From the NCBI GenBank assembly GCA_945869755.1, contig CAMBPW010000021.1, positions 1 to 12,853 on the forward strand: DNA of 12,853 nt, given 5' to 3'. Positions 1 through 7,617 of the stretch are shown one piece after another. Numbering within the stretch: position 1 is the first letter of the stretch; the number at the start of each line of letters is the position of its first letter. The notes beneath the pieces were generated by a model. It saw only the letters and a program-made list of their open reading frames with translations. It was not told where the DNA came from and made no database searches. A program made the position numbers and the translations under genes. The DNA is from an uncultured Gemella sp. Its GTDB lineage: Bacteria; Bacillota; Bacilli; Staphylococcales; Gemellaceae.

Positions 1-53
1 CTGCGACCCTCTGATTAACAGTCAGATGCTACTACCAACTGAGCTACTGTGGA
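1..53 (-). tRNA. tRNA-Asn (anticodon GTT), 3' part cut off by window edge
   Basis: Read leftward, the sequence begins TCCACAG (5' acceptor strand). It continues with a D-arm containing GCTCAGTTGGTAG and an anticodon stem TCTGA/TCAGA around the loop CTGTTAA. This places anticodon GTT at 19-17, which decodes asparagine codons AAC and AAU. About 53 of some 75 nt are present; the T-arm and 3' acceptor strand lie beyond position 1. A consensus promoter sits just upstream, so this is probably the first tRNA of a leftward transcription unit. Other tRNAs may follow outside the window, but that cannot be seen. Confidence 0.95.
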
Positions 54-80
54 ATAACGTCCATTTTCAGAACATTATTA

Positions 81-109
81 ATTATACATATTTTAAAAGA
101 AAATGTCAA
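81..109 (-). promoter_or_regulatory. Consensus sigma-A promoter of the tRNA-Asn unit
   Basis: On the minus strand there is a perfect TTGACA (109-104), a 17-bp spacer and a perfect TATAAT (86-81). Transcription would start near 74, about 20 nt before the mature 5' end of the tRNA. An exact consensus promoter fits the high output needed for stable RNA. Confidence 0.85.
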
Positions 110-296
110 TACTTTTTAACTAATATTAATTTAACATTTTTAAAATAAATATTATTTTTTAAATTAATTTATACAAATGTAATTTTATACTTTTTACTTC
201 TTAAAGTATTATTAAAAAATTTTTTTTATGACATAAATAATTAATTAAAATAAAATTCATTATTCACTTAAATTTAATGTATAACTCTGTTTAAAT
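110..296. other. AT-rich intergenic stretch, no gene seen
   Basis: About 190 bp between the tRNA promoter and the yidC terminator. No open frame with a ribosome binding site is visible on either strand. The stretch is almost all A and T. It includes a weak inverted repeat ATACTTT/AAAGTAT (187-193 and 203-209) and an A6T8-like run around 213-227. I see no convincing function. Confidence 0.6.
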
Positions 297-332
297 AAAA
301 AATAAGCGAAGATAATTCTTCGCTTATTTTTT
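297..332 (-). terminator. Rho-independent terminator after yidC
   Basis: A perfect 12-bp stem (301-312 with 317-328, containing AAGCGAAGA/TCTTCGCTT) closes a four-base loop at 313-316. It is extended by A/T pairs to 297-332. On the minus strand it starts a few bases after the yidC stop and is followed by a T-rich tail (TTTTTTATTT). The flanking A and T runs would let it work in both directions, but the gene order only requires the leftward one. Confidence 0.9.
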
Positions 333-337
333 ATTTA

Positions 338-1225
338 CTATTTTCTTTTTTTCTTTTTATTTGAAACTAATGTTACTTTATCTTCATCTATTTCAGAATT
401 TGTCTTTTCTGATTTATACGGTGGATAAAGTGCGTATCCTATATATGTTTGAACTATCATAAATAGTCCTCCGACAATATAGTAAACGGCAACCGCACCC
501 GCAACTATAAATGAAAATACCGTAATCATTATTGGTGCCATCCATTGCATCATCTTCATTTGCTCTGCCATAGCTTCTTGTCCAGGTTGTGGAGTTTGTG
601 GCATTAATTTCATAGTTAGTTTAGTTTGGAATGCGTAAACTATAAATGCAATAATAGGTAATACATAAGATCTTTGTCCTAAACTAAATACATTTAAAAA
701 TGTAGAACTTACAATTCCTTCTGAATAAAGAGGATTAACTAAAGTGAAATAAAATCCTGTTAAAAATGGTGCTTGTAATAAAATAGGCAAGCATCCAGCC
801 ATACTCACTGGATTAGCATTATATTTTTTCATAATCGCCATTTGTTCACGTTGTAATTCCATTTGTTCTGTTCTAATTCTTATTTGATCTTCTTTTGATA
901 CTGCACGAACTGCATCTTTTTTAAGTTGATTAATTTTTTCAGTAACTACTGATAATTCTGGTCGTGCTAATTCCATTCCTTTTCTTGCTTCCCTTTGATG
1001 TTTATAATTGTAAAGCATAAAAGGCATAATAACTAACCTTAATAATAATGTTATAATTATAATAGCTATACCCCAACTGCCTACTATATCATAAACATAT
1101 TTTAATCCCATATCCATTGGCTTTACGAATGTTTCATAGAAAAATCCTTCTCTAGTTTCTGCTGTACATCCTGTTAATAAAACCATTGAAATAAGACCTA
1201 ACAAAACTGCTGATATCTTTTTCAA
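338..1225 (-). CDS. yidC: Membrane protein insertase YidC/OxaA, lipoprotein type
   Basis: YidC inserts and folds membrane proteins, alone or with the Sec translocon, in the cytoplasmic membrane. The N-terminus is a lipoprotein signal peptide: lysines, a hydrophobic stretch and the lipobox LTGC at residues 17-20. About five hydrophobic segments follow. The first carries the conserved arginine of the insertase groove (TLLLR, about residue 63), and the motif GCLPILLQAPF lies near residue 145. The C-terminus is a basic tail KKKKRK. Length (about 295 aa) fits Gram-positive YidC. An ATG at 1231 would leave only one base after AAGGAG, whereas the in-frame TTG at 1225 has a 7-base spacing and gives the typical MKKI lipoprotein start, so I chose TTG. 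It has its own promoter and terminator and so is monocistronic. Neither rnpA nor jag, the usual neighbours of the main yidC copy, is adjacent, so this may be a second paralogue (inference). Confidence 0.95.
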   Translation of the reverse strand: MKKISAVLLGLISMVLLTGCTAETREGFFYETFVKPMDMGLKYVYDIVGSWGIAIIIITLLLRLVIMPFMLYNYKHQREARKGMELARPELSVVTEKINQLKKDAVRAVSKEDQIRIRTEQMELQREQMAIMKKYNANPVSMAGCLPILLQAPFLTGFYFTLVNPLYSEGIVSSTFLNVFSLGQRSYVLPIIAFIVYAFQTKLTMKLMPQTPQPGQEAMAEQMKMMQWMAPIMITVFSFIVAGAVAVYYIVGGLFMIVQTYIGYALYPPYKSEKTNSEIDEDKVTLVSNKKKKRK

Positions 1226-1232
1226 AACCATT

Positions 1233-1238
1233 CTCCTT
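1233..1238 (-). promoter_or_regulatory. Shine-Dalgarno AAGGAG deciding the yidC start
   Basis: AAGGAG ends one base before the ATG at 1231 but seven bases before the TTG at 1225. Normal spacing therefore favours the TTG. Confidence 0.75.
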
Positions 1239-1259
1239 AAAATTTAATATTACTTGTCA

Positions 1260-1288
1260 ATTATAACAAATATACTATTGGTCGTCAA
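1260..1288 (-). promoter_or_regulatory. Promoter of yidC
   Basis: On the minus strand TTGACG (1288-1283), a 17-bp spacer and TATAAT (1265-1260). The predicted start near 1253 leaves a leader of about 28 nt before the TTG start codon. The promoter lies between addB and yidC, so yidC need not depend on readthrough. Confidence 0.8.
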
Positions 1289-1378
1289 TTCCATATTTTT
1301 AAATTAAAACAATTAAAGATTAATAACAAAAGTAATTTTGATACTAATCTTTTATAATTGTTTTTTATTGTAAACTAA

Positions 1379-4300
1379 TTATAACTTTAAAACCCATTCT
1401 TTAAATTGTTTACCTGAAATTTCTTCATAATCTTTTTCTATTTCATAATTATTTCCTAACGATAATTTATACAGCGTTTCTAATTCTATATTTTCATTTT
1501 GGAAAAATTCAAATTTATATATTTTTTCTACTAAATTTAATATGTATTCTAAATTTTTATCTATTAATTTTTTAAATTGAACTGAGTCATATGCTTTGTA
1601 AATATCTGAACCGTGAATTTGACCTTTTTTCGTTACTCTTGTAAAAACAAATTGTTCTGTTTCTTGTGAAAAATCTTCTTGAAGTAATATATCACTATTT
1701 ATTAATCCACGTAACCTGTACGAATGAATATCTTTTGAAGAAGCTATTTCACGATAAAATACTCCTAAAATATTTTCTTCTTTTTCATTGAACATAACAA
1801 TTAAAGCTAACATATAACTAAGTATTTGAGAAATTTCTCCGTTATAAAATTGTTTATATTTAAAATCATTTTGACTACTCTTATAGTCTATTATTAAATA
1901 TTTGCCATCTTTTTTATCTATTCTATCTATAGTTCCTTTAAATGTAATATTTGGAATTTCGTACTCTCTGTCAAAATTTTTAATTATTTGTGAATTGTAT
2001 ATTATCGAATTTTTCGTTATTCCAAACTCAAAATTTTGTTCTCTTTGGCTAATGTTGTATTTTGTTATTGCTATATATTTTATTTCAACTGCAATTGCTT
2101 TTTCTAGTCTTGCTAGAAGCCTTAAATAAATATACTTATTAAAACTATTTTTTTCTGATATTTTTTTTAGTTCTCTGACATTATCATTGTTTTGTTCTAA
2201 ATTTTTAACTACTGAAAAAAGTTTTTCTTTTATATTTATTTTAGCTATTTCTTCTTCATATTGTTCTAATTCATCACAACTCGAAGCTATTTTTTCTCCA
2301 TTAGACATTATGAAATTTATTATTTCATTATTATCCATAACTGCGTGATAAAATATTCCTTTTTTAAGTGCATCTATTTCATAGCTTACTTCTGTATTAA
2401 CACCTAATATTCTTTTAACAAAAAATAAATATGGATTTGTTATGTAGTCGTTAATTTTTGAAATACTAAAGTTTTTAAATGTTTTATTTTTTTCTAAAAA
2501 TTTTGTTATTAATTGTTCCGAAATATTTTCGTTATTGCTATTTTTAAAAGTGTAATTTGAATTAATGTCATCTTCTATTTTTAATATTTTATCATCTAAA
2601 TCTTTATATATTTCATATTGTAAATTTTCACTATCTTTATGAATATTTTTTAATTCATTACTTATTTTATTTATTATTAGTAGTAATTTTTCAGCTTCTT
2701 CGCTATTATCATTTTTTAAATTAAAATATTGACGAAGCATTTTTATATAAATACTGTTAAGTTCTTTATATGTATATACTTCATTAATATTTTCTAAAAA
2801 TCTGTCTAATTTGTTTATATTGAAATCTAAAATTCCATCTGGTGTTCTCAATTTTAAGTTTTTTAATATTACTTTTATGTTTTCTAAATATATTGATGGA
2901 CTTTGCTCTTTATAGCTATTATCTAATTTACTATAACTTATAAATAGCTTTTCTTTACTACGGCTTAATGCAATATAACTAACAAATTCCTCATCTATTA
3001 GTAAACTTTTTGATGTTGGTGAAATAAATATATTACTTTCTATTAATTTCTCTTTATCAATGTCATCAATTAATTTATTACTATTTACATTTTTAGGTAA
3101 AATATCTTTATTAAATCCTACTACAAAAATTATTTTTTTATTTTCTACTTTTGCTAAATCCATTTTTGACATTACTACAAAATTATTTATAGATGGTATG
3201 CTACGATATTTGATTTTATTAAGTAGTGTAATTAATATTTTGCTAAATGTAATAAAATCTACTTTATAATCTGCTAAATTTTCTTGTAAATTGTGTAATA
3301 TAGATAAAAATTTTGTATATATTTGACGATCTACACTGTCAAGTTGCAAATCTTCTATACTGTCATACTCTGAATTTTCTTTATCCAAAGTCATTTTAAT
3401 ATTAAAATAATCTAGTAAATCAACTATTTTGTTAATAAATTTACCTACTGTTTTTTGTTTTTTTATAATGTTAATTTTTTCTATAATTTCTTGTATAATA
3501 TGTTGTACAATTTTTAATTGTTCTTCTTCATAATTAGAAAAACTTTCTATAAAATAATTACAATCTAAATCTATTTTTGAAGTTACTAATTTTTTATTTA
3601 ATATTTCTTCTACATCAAAAATATCAATAGTTTTTACTTCAATAGTTTTTTCTACTGTTTTTTCTAAAAATTGTTTTTTTGTAACATCAAATTTTCCAAA
3701 TAGCTTATACTTTAAAGCATAGTCGTTATAAATATTTTCAAAATTTGATAACTGTGTTTTTAAAATATTTAAAATGTGTTCTTTTAAATTATCATCATTA
3801 TAATTTAAGACATTAATTATAAGTCTTATTAATCTATGATTATTTATTACTAAATCTTTATCTATATGAACTTTTATACCATAATCTTTAAATATTTTAA
3901 TGTATTTTTCATAATTTTCATCACGGTATAAAATGGCTATATCACTATCTTTAATATTTTCATCACATTTTATTTTGTAAATATCTCGTGCTACTTGACG
4001 CATTTCTAATTCGATAGTATCTGCACATAAAATATTTATATTTTCATTTTCTAAACTTATTTGAGATTTTGTAATTTTTGAATATTCTTTTACTAAATAA
4101 TTCAAATCACTATTTTCGTATCTAATACTATGTTCGGATACAATATTGTAATCTTCTATATTGTTGTTTAAAATATTAAATTCAAAACTGTATCCTTTAT
4201 TATTTTTTTCGTAAATAGTAATTACTTTATAATTAGAAATATTATTATTTCTAATTATATTAGTTAAATTAGCCATTATTTCGTGAGATTTTCTAAATAT

Positions 4301-5101
4301 GTCTAAGCTATATTTAAAATTACTATAGACATCTTGCATAGTTATCAAATTAAATTTTCTATTTTCAAGGGAATATCCTTCTAACAATTTATTTAAATCT
4401 ATATCACAATACCTATCTATATCCGTTATTACAGAAATTACAATTTTAGTAGTTAATTTTTCTAGTTGCTGTAAAATTACAAATTGTTGCGTTGTGAAAT
4501 TGTAATAACCATCTACATATATAATATAATCCGATAAGTCAATATATTGTAAATATAACAATAAATTATTTAAAACTTGTTCTTTGTCAATTTTATTATT
4601 TTCATCAATCACATTAATATATTGTTTATAAATTGACAATATCGAATTCAATTTTTCAGTATGACTGTTTTTTTCACTGCTATTAATATAGTTTTCTAAC
4701 TGTTCGATAGTTACATTATAATCTTTAAATTCTGAAATAATATTATCAAGAGAATTAACAAAATTTATATCTTGTAATATCCTTTTTACGAAAAAATTGT
4801 TTGTTTTTTCTAATCTTTTAGCTACTTCTAAATAGTAAAATGGTTTTAAATTTTCTGTTACTATATCAATATTTTCTAAACTTACTTTTTTAGTTAGAAA
4901 TTTAATAAATGAATTAAAATTCATTACATCAATATTAAAAGTTGCACCAAATTTTTGACATAAACTTTTTTCAAAATTATAACCATTTTGTTCTGGTGTC
5001 AAAACTATTATTTTGTGATTGTTTTTATTTTTTTCTATGTCATTTAATATATGTTCTGTTTTCCCTAAGCCACTACACGCAGTAATAATTTCTAAAGCCA
5101 T
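1379..5101 (-). CDS. addB: AddB-like subunit of a helicase-nuclease (AddAB/RexAB type)
   Basis: This large protein (1240 aa from the chosen start) matches the plan of AddB, the partner of AddA in processing double-strand DNA ends to Chi sites. A Walker A-like loop, SGLGKT, lies at residues 10-15, and a degenerate helicase-like region follows. A RecB-family nuclease forms the C-terminus: FYH with His919, GTIDRID (1056-1062), DYKS (Asp1072, Lys1074) and Gln1092/Tyr1096. The nuclease centre looks intact. Bacillus AddB carries four cysteines for a [4Fe-4S] cluster; here the first position is Asn889 in TNPYLFF, and no cysteines occur near the C-terminus, so the cluster is apparently lost. The GTG at 5113 has no Shine-Dalgarno, whereas the ATG at 5101 has GAGG six bases upstream. 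addA is not the next gene on either side, which is unusual. The gene is richer in A, T, Asn and Lys than its neighbours. A divergent RexB-like assignment is an alternative. Confidence 0.85.
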   Translation of the reverse strand: MALEIITACSGLGKTEHILNDIEKNKNNHKIIVLTPEQNGYNFEKSLCQKFGATFNIDVMNFNSFIKFLTKKVSLENIDIVTENLKPFYYLEVAKRLEKTNNFFVKRILQDINFVNSLDNIISEFKDYNVTIEQLENYINSSEKNSHTEKLNSILSIYKQYINVIDENNKIDKEQVLNNLLLYLQYIDLSDYIIYVDGYYNFTTQQFVILQQLEKLTTKIVISVITDIDRYCDIDLNKLLEGYSLENRKFNLITMQDVYSNFKYSLDIFRKSHEIMANLTNIIRNNNISNYKVITIYEKNNKGYSFEFNILNNNIEDYNIVSEHSIRYENSDLNYLVKEYSKITKSQISLENENINILCADTIELEMRQVARDIYKIKCDENIKDSDIAILYRDENYEKYIKIFKDYGIKVHIDKDLVINNHRLIRLIINVLNYNDDNLKEHILNILKTQLSNFENIYNDYALKYKLFGKFDVTKKQFLEKTVEKTIEVKTIDIFDVEEILNKKLVTSKIDLDCNYFIESFSNYEEEQLKIVQHIIQEIIEKINIIKKQKTVGKFINKIVDLLDYFNIKMTLDKENSEYDSIEDLQLDSVDRQIYTKFLSILHNLQENLADYKVDFITFSKILITLLNKIKYRSIPSINNFVVMSKMDLAKVENKKIIFVVGFNKDILPKNVNSNKLIDDIDKEKLIESNIFISPTSKSLLIDEEFVSYIALSRSKEKLFISYSKLDNSYKEQSPSIYLENIKVILKNLKLRTPDGILDFNINKLDRFLENINEVYTYKELNSIYIKMLRQYFNLKNDNSEEAEKLLLIINKISNELKNIHKDSENLQYEIYKDLDDKILKIEDDINSNYTFKNSNNENISEQLITKFLEKNKTFKNFSISKINDYITNPYLFFVKRILGVNTEVSYEIDALKKGIFYHAVMDNNEIINFIMSNGEKIASSCDELEQYEEEIAKINIKEKLFSVVKNLEQNNDNVRELKKISEKNSFNKYIYLRLLARLEKAIAVEIKYIAITKYNISQREQNFEFGITKNSIIYNSQIIKNFDREYEIPNITFKGTIDRIDKKDGKYLIIDYKSSQNDFKYKQFYNGEISQILSYMLALIVMFNEKEENILGVFYREIASSKDIHSYRLRGLINSDILLQEDFSQETEQFVFTRVTKKGQIHGSDIYKAYDSVQFKKLIDKNLEYILNLVEKIYKFEFFQNENIELETLYKLSLGNNYEIEKDYEEISGKQFKEWVLKL

Positions 5102-5107
5102 ATTTTT

Positions 5108-5111
5108 CCTC
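5108..5111 (-). promoter_or_regulatory. Shine-Dalgarno GAGG deciding the addB start
   Basis: GAGG(A) is followed by six bases and then the ATG at 5101. It lies inside the four extra codons that a GTG start at 5113 would add, and that GTG itself has no purine-rich site upstream. Confidence 0.65.
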
Positions 5112-5130
5112 ACTTCGTTTATAATATGAA

Positions 5131-5195
5131 AAGAGATTAACTAAAGTATATTATTAATAATTTTTTAATTACATTCATACTTTAGGTAATCCCTT
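5131..5195 (-). other. Long RNA hairpin in the nrnA-addB gap
   Basis: In leftward RNA, 5195-5177 pairs with 5149-5131 over 19 positions, with only one mismatch (C with U) and one G-U pair. A 27-nt, A/T-only-rich loop separates the arms. On the opposite strand the G-U pair becomes a second mismatch, so the structure fits leftward RNA better. It starts 4 bases after the nrnA stop, and its 3' arm ends 29 bases before the addB ATG. The tract after it is U-rich but short, so it could be a leaky terminator, an attenuator or an mRNA-stability element. No good promoter for addB is visible in the gap. Confidence 0.6.
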
Positions 5196-5199
5196 CTAA

Positions 5200-6168
5200 T
5201 TACTTTTTATATTCTCTTACTACTCTTGCTAAATCTTCTATTAAGTCGTCAAATTCTTCCCAACTAAAAACAGTAGCTCCACTCGCTAATTTATGACCAC
5301 CGCCGTCATATTTTTCTGCTATAGTATTTATGGTAGGACCTTTAGAGCGAATTCTTACACGTATTTTATTACCTTCATCAATAGCAAAACACCATACACA
5401 AAGCCCTTCTAAACTTCTAAGAAGATTCACACCGTTAGAAACATCTCCAGGTAAAATATTATATTTATCCATATCTTCTTTCGTAACTTTTAAATAAGCT
5501 AAACCATCGTAACACATAGTATAGTTTTCAAATATAAAAGCTCTAAAACGCATAATATTTTCTGATACTATATCAAGTTTATCCAATGTTTCTGCCATAT
5601 TAAAATTATAATTTAATAGTTCGGCAGAAATTTTTAATGTCTTTGTCGTTGTATTTGGAAATAAAAATCTTCCCGTATCTCCAACAATACCAACATATAT
5701 TAATTCAGCTGCTTTATCAGTTAATTTAATTCCATATTTTGAATTTATGTATGAATAAAAATCATAAATCATTTCACTACAAGAAGATGAGTCAACATCT
5801 ACTAAATTTATTTCTCCATAATTATCAAGTGGAGGATGATGATCAATTTTTATTATATAATTTTCTCTAGTAAATAATTTACCGTCTATTCTAGGAAAAT
5901 TCGCAGTGTCAGTTATAATTACTAATGCGTCTTTATAATCTTCTTCTGTAACTTCTACCGTATTAAATAAGAAATTTAATGACGGTGATTCCTTTCCTAC
6001 TAAAACAACTTCTTTTTCTGGAAAATTATATTTTATTATTTCTCCTAACGCCCCTTGAGAACCATATGCGTCAGGATCTGGACGCTCATGTCTATGAATT
6101 ATTATTTTATTTGCTTCTTTTATTTTAGAATATATATTTTCATACAATTCTATAAATTGATTATTCAT
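5200..6168 (-). CDS. nrnA: NrnA-type DHH/DHHA1 phosphoesterase (oligoribonuclease / pAp phosphatase)
   Basis: NrnA degrades nano-RNAs (2-5 nt) and dephosphorylates pAp to AMP in the cytoplasm of Bacillota; relatives hydrolyse pApA from c-di-AMP breakdown. The metal-binding motifs are all present in order: HRHERPDPDAYGS at residues 25-37, DTAN at 87-90 and the DHH triad at 109-111. The DHHA1 substrate-binding part ends in GGGHKLASG (289-297). The length of 322 aa is usual, and no key residue is missing. It starts 15 bp after ytoI with a weak, purine-rich AAAGAAAGAAG as ribosome site, so the two genes are probably one operon. The ytoI-nrnA (ytqI) association is also known from Bacillus subtilis. 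The exact substrate in this organism is not shown by the sequence. Confidence 0.93.
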   Translation of the reverse strand: MNNQFIELYENIYSKIKEANKIIIHRHERPDPDAYGSQGALGEIIKYNFPEKEVVLVGKESPSLNFLFNTVEVTEEDYKDALVIITDTANFPRIDGKLFTRENYIIKIDHHPPLDNYGEINLVDVDSSSCSEMIYDFYSYINSKYGIKLTDKAAELIYVGIVGDTGRFLFPNTTTKTLKISAELLNYNFNMAETLDKLDIVSENIMRFRAFIFENYTMCYDGLAYLKVTKEDMDKYNILPGDVSNGVNLLRSLEGLCVWCFAIDEGNKIRVRIRSKGPTINTIAEKYDGGGHKLASGATVFSWEEFDDLIEDLARVVREYKK

Positions 6169-6183
6169 TCAAATCTTCTTTCT

Positions 6184-7491
6184 TTAATTTCTTTGGAAAA
6201 CTTGACAAGTTACTAATGCTTTAGCTACTAATTCATTTTTGTCATAAACTTCAACGTCAAATTTTGCAGTTTTTCTTCCAATGTCCATAATTATAGTTTT
6301 TGATGTAATTATTCTATCTAAAGGAACTGTTTTTAAAAAATATAAATTAACATTTTGCATAAGAACTTCGCTCTTATTATAATTATAACTTGTAATATGA
6401 ATTGACTCATCAATAATACTTAATAATGCAGAGCGTGAAAATGTTCCGAATTGATCTAGCATTTGCGGAATTACTTTTATTTGAATACCGTCTGCTCTCG
6501 GTACAATTCCTTTTCTTATTATTTCATCAAATGTATCACTAGATTGATTTTCTTGATATCTATTATTTGTTAACATTGAATTAATTACTATTTTTCTCGT
6601 TACTACACCTAACAATGTATTTTTATCATCAATTACAGGAATTAATTCAAAACCTTCTGACAACATCGTATTACCTATAGACGATACAGGATCGTTTAAT
6701 TTTGCAGTATATACTTTTCTCTCCATAACATCTCTAACAAACTCGTCTTTTTCTTTTAAGAAAACATCACGAGCAGTTATAATTCCTACAAGTTTACCAT
6801 AGTCATTTACAACCGGAAATCTCGTATGCCCAACTTCAAGTTGTAAATTATACCAATCTTGAACAGTAGAAGAAATATTTATAGTAAAAATATTGTCTTT
6901 TGGAATATATATACTTTCTACCGTAACGATATCACGTTTAATTAATTGATCATTCGTTACACGGTTAATTAAATGTGCTACTGAAAAAGAATCATGTGGT
7001 GTTACTATTAATGGTAAACATTTTGCATCTGCCATTTTTCTTATTTCATCACTAGGTACATAACCACCAGCAATTAATACTGCACTATCTTTTTCTAATG
7101 CCATTGCAATTACATCCGGTCTATTTCCAACAATTAATAATGTACCTTTTCTTATATGTTGACCAACTTGTTCAGCATCCATAGCCCCTATTGCAAAATC
7201 TTGAACTATTTCGTGAATACCGCTTCGTCCAGCAATTAATTGTCCTCCAACTATATTTACAATTTCAGAATAAGAAAGTTTTTCTATATTGTTACGTTCT
7301 TTTTTCTGAATTCTAACAGTTCCAACACGTTCAATAGCAGAAACAAATCCTCTATTTTCTGCTTCTTTTATAGCTCTATAAGCTGTTCCTTCACTTACTT
7401 TTAATTCTTTAGCTGCTTGGCGAACAGATATTTTACTTCCTATAGGTAAACTTTTTACATATTCTAATATTATTTGATGCTTTGTCTTCAT
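6184..7491 (-). CDS. ytoI: YtoI-like protein: HTH, DRTGG, two CBS domains, hotdog domain
   Basis: A cytoplasmic multidomain protein of the YtoI type, biochemical role not established. In order: a winged helix-turn-helix (about residues 13-65, with the recognition region around VRQAAKELKVSEGTAYRAI); a DRTGG-like domain (about 70-180); and two CBS domains (about 185-305, with TRFPVVNDYGKLVGIITARD and FELIPVIDDKNTLLGVVTRK). A hotdog/thioesterase-like fold closes it (about 325-435). CBS pairs usually bind adenosine nucleotides and DRTGG domains occur in phosphotransacetylases, so a nucleotide- or acyl-CoA-responsive DNA-binding regulator is a reasonable inference. The length, 435 aa, is close to YtoI. 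The start has AAGGAG 12 bases upstream, rather far, but no better start is available. It has its own promoter and is followed at 15 bp by nrnA. Confidence 0.9.
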   Translation of the reverse strand: MKTKHQIILEYVKSLPIGSKISVRQAAKELKVSEGTAYRAIKEAENRGFVSAIERVGTVRIQKKERNNIEKLSYSEIVNIVGGQLIAGRSGIHEIVQDFAIGAMDAEQVGQHIRKGTLLIVGNRPDVIAMALEKDSAVLIAGGYVPSDEIRKMADAKCLPLIVTPHDSFSVAHLINRVTNDQLIKRDIVTVESIYIPKDNIFTINISSTVQDWYNLQLEVGHTRFPVVNDYGKLVGIITARDVFLKEKDEFVRDVMERKVYTAKLNDPVSSIGNTMLSEGFELIPVIDDKNTLLGVVTRKIVINSMLTNNRYQENQSSDTFDEIIRKGIVPRADGIQIKVIPQMLDQFGTFSRSALLSIIDESIHITSYNYNKSEVLMQNVNLYFLKTVPLDRIITSKTIIMDIGRKTAKFDVEVYDKNELVAKALVTCQVFQRN

Positions 7492-7552
7492 ATTTTTTAC
7501 TAACTCCTTAATTAATTTTATACTTTAAAAATATAGTAACTGTATTAATGTA

Positions 7553-7581
7553 ATTATATATTTTTTATAGTACAATTTCAA
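7553..7581 (-). promoter_or_regulatory. Promoter of the ytoI-nrnA operon
   Basis: On the minus strand TTGAAA (7581-7576), a 17-bp spacer and TATAAT (7558-7553). Transcription would start near 7546, leaving a leader of about 55 nt. No convincing terminator separates this promoter from glmU, so readthrough from purR-glmU is possible. Confidence 0.75.
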
Positions 7582-7617
7582 GTATTTTTATTGTCTGTTA
7601 TACAATTATTTTTTATA

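Noticed and set aside
1289..1378. Terminator after addB
   Set aside because: AAAGATTA (1315-1322) and TAATCTTT (1345-1352) can pair, but the stem is only 8 A/T-rich pairs around a 22-base loop and no clean T tract follows, so it was not called.
1902..2129. 75-codon open frame on the plus strand
   Set aside because: Lies inside addB on the opposite strand, has no ribosome site, and its composition is that expected from the complement of a Lys/Asn-rich gene.
3060..3269. 69-codon open frame on the plus strand
   Set aside because: Shadow of addB on the opposite strand, no ribosome site or recognisable motif.
5101..5113. GTG at 5113 as the addB start
   Set aside because: No Shine-Dalgarno upstream of the GTG, while GAGG six bases before ATG 5101 is well placed.
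7492..7617. Terminator or small gene after glmU
   Set aside because: Only a 5-bp stem (ATTGT/ACAAT) without a following T run on the minus strand is visible, and there is no open frame of useful length. The ytoI promoter explains this gap.
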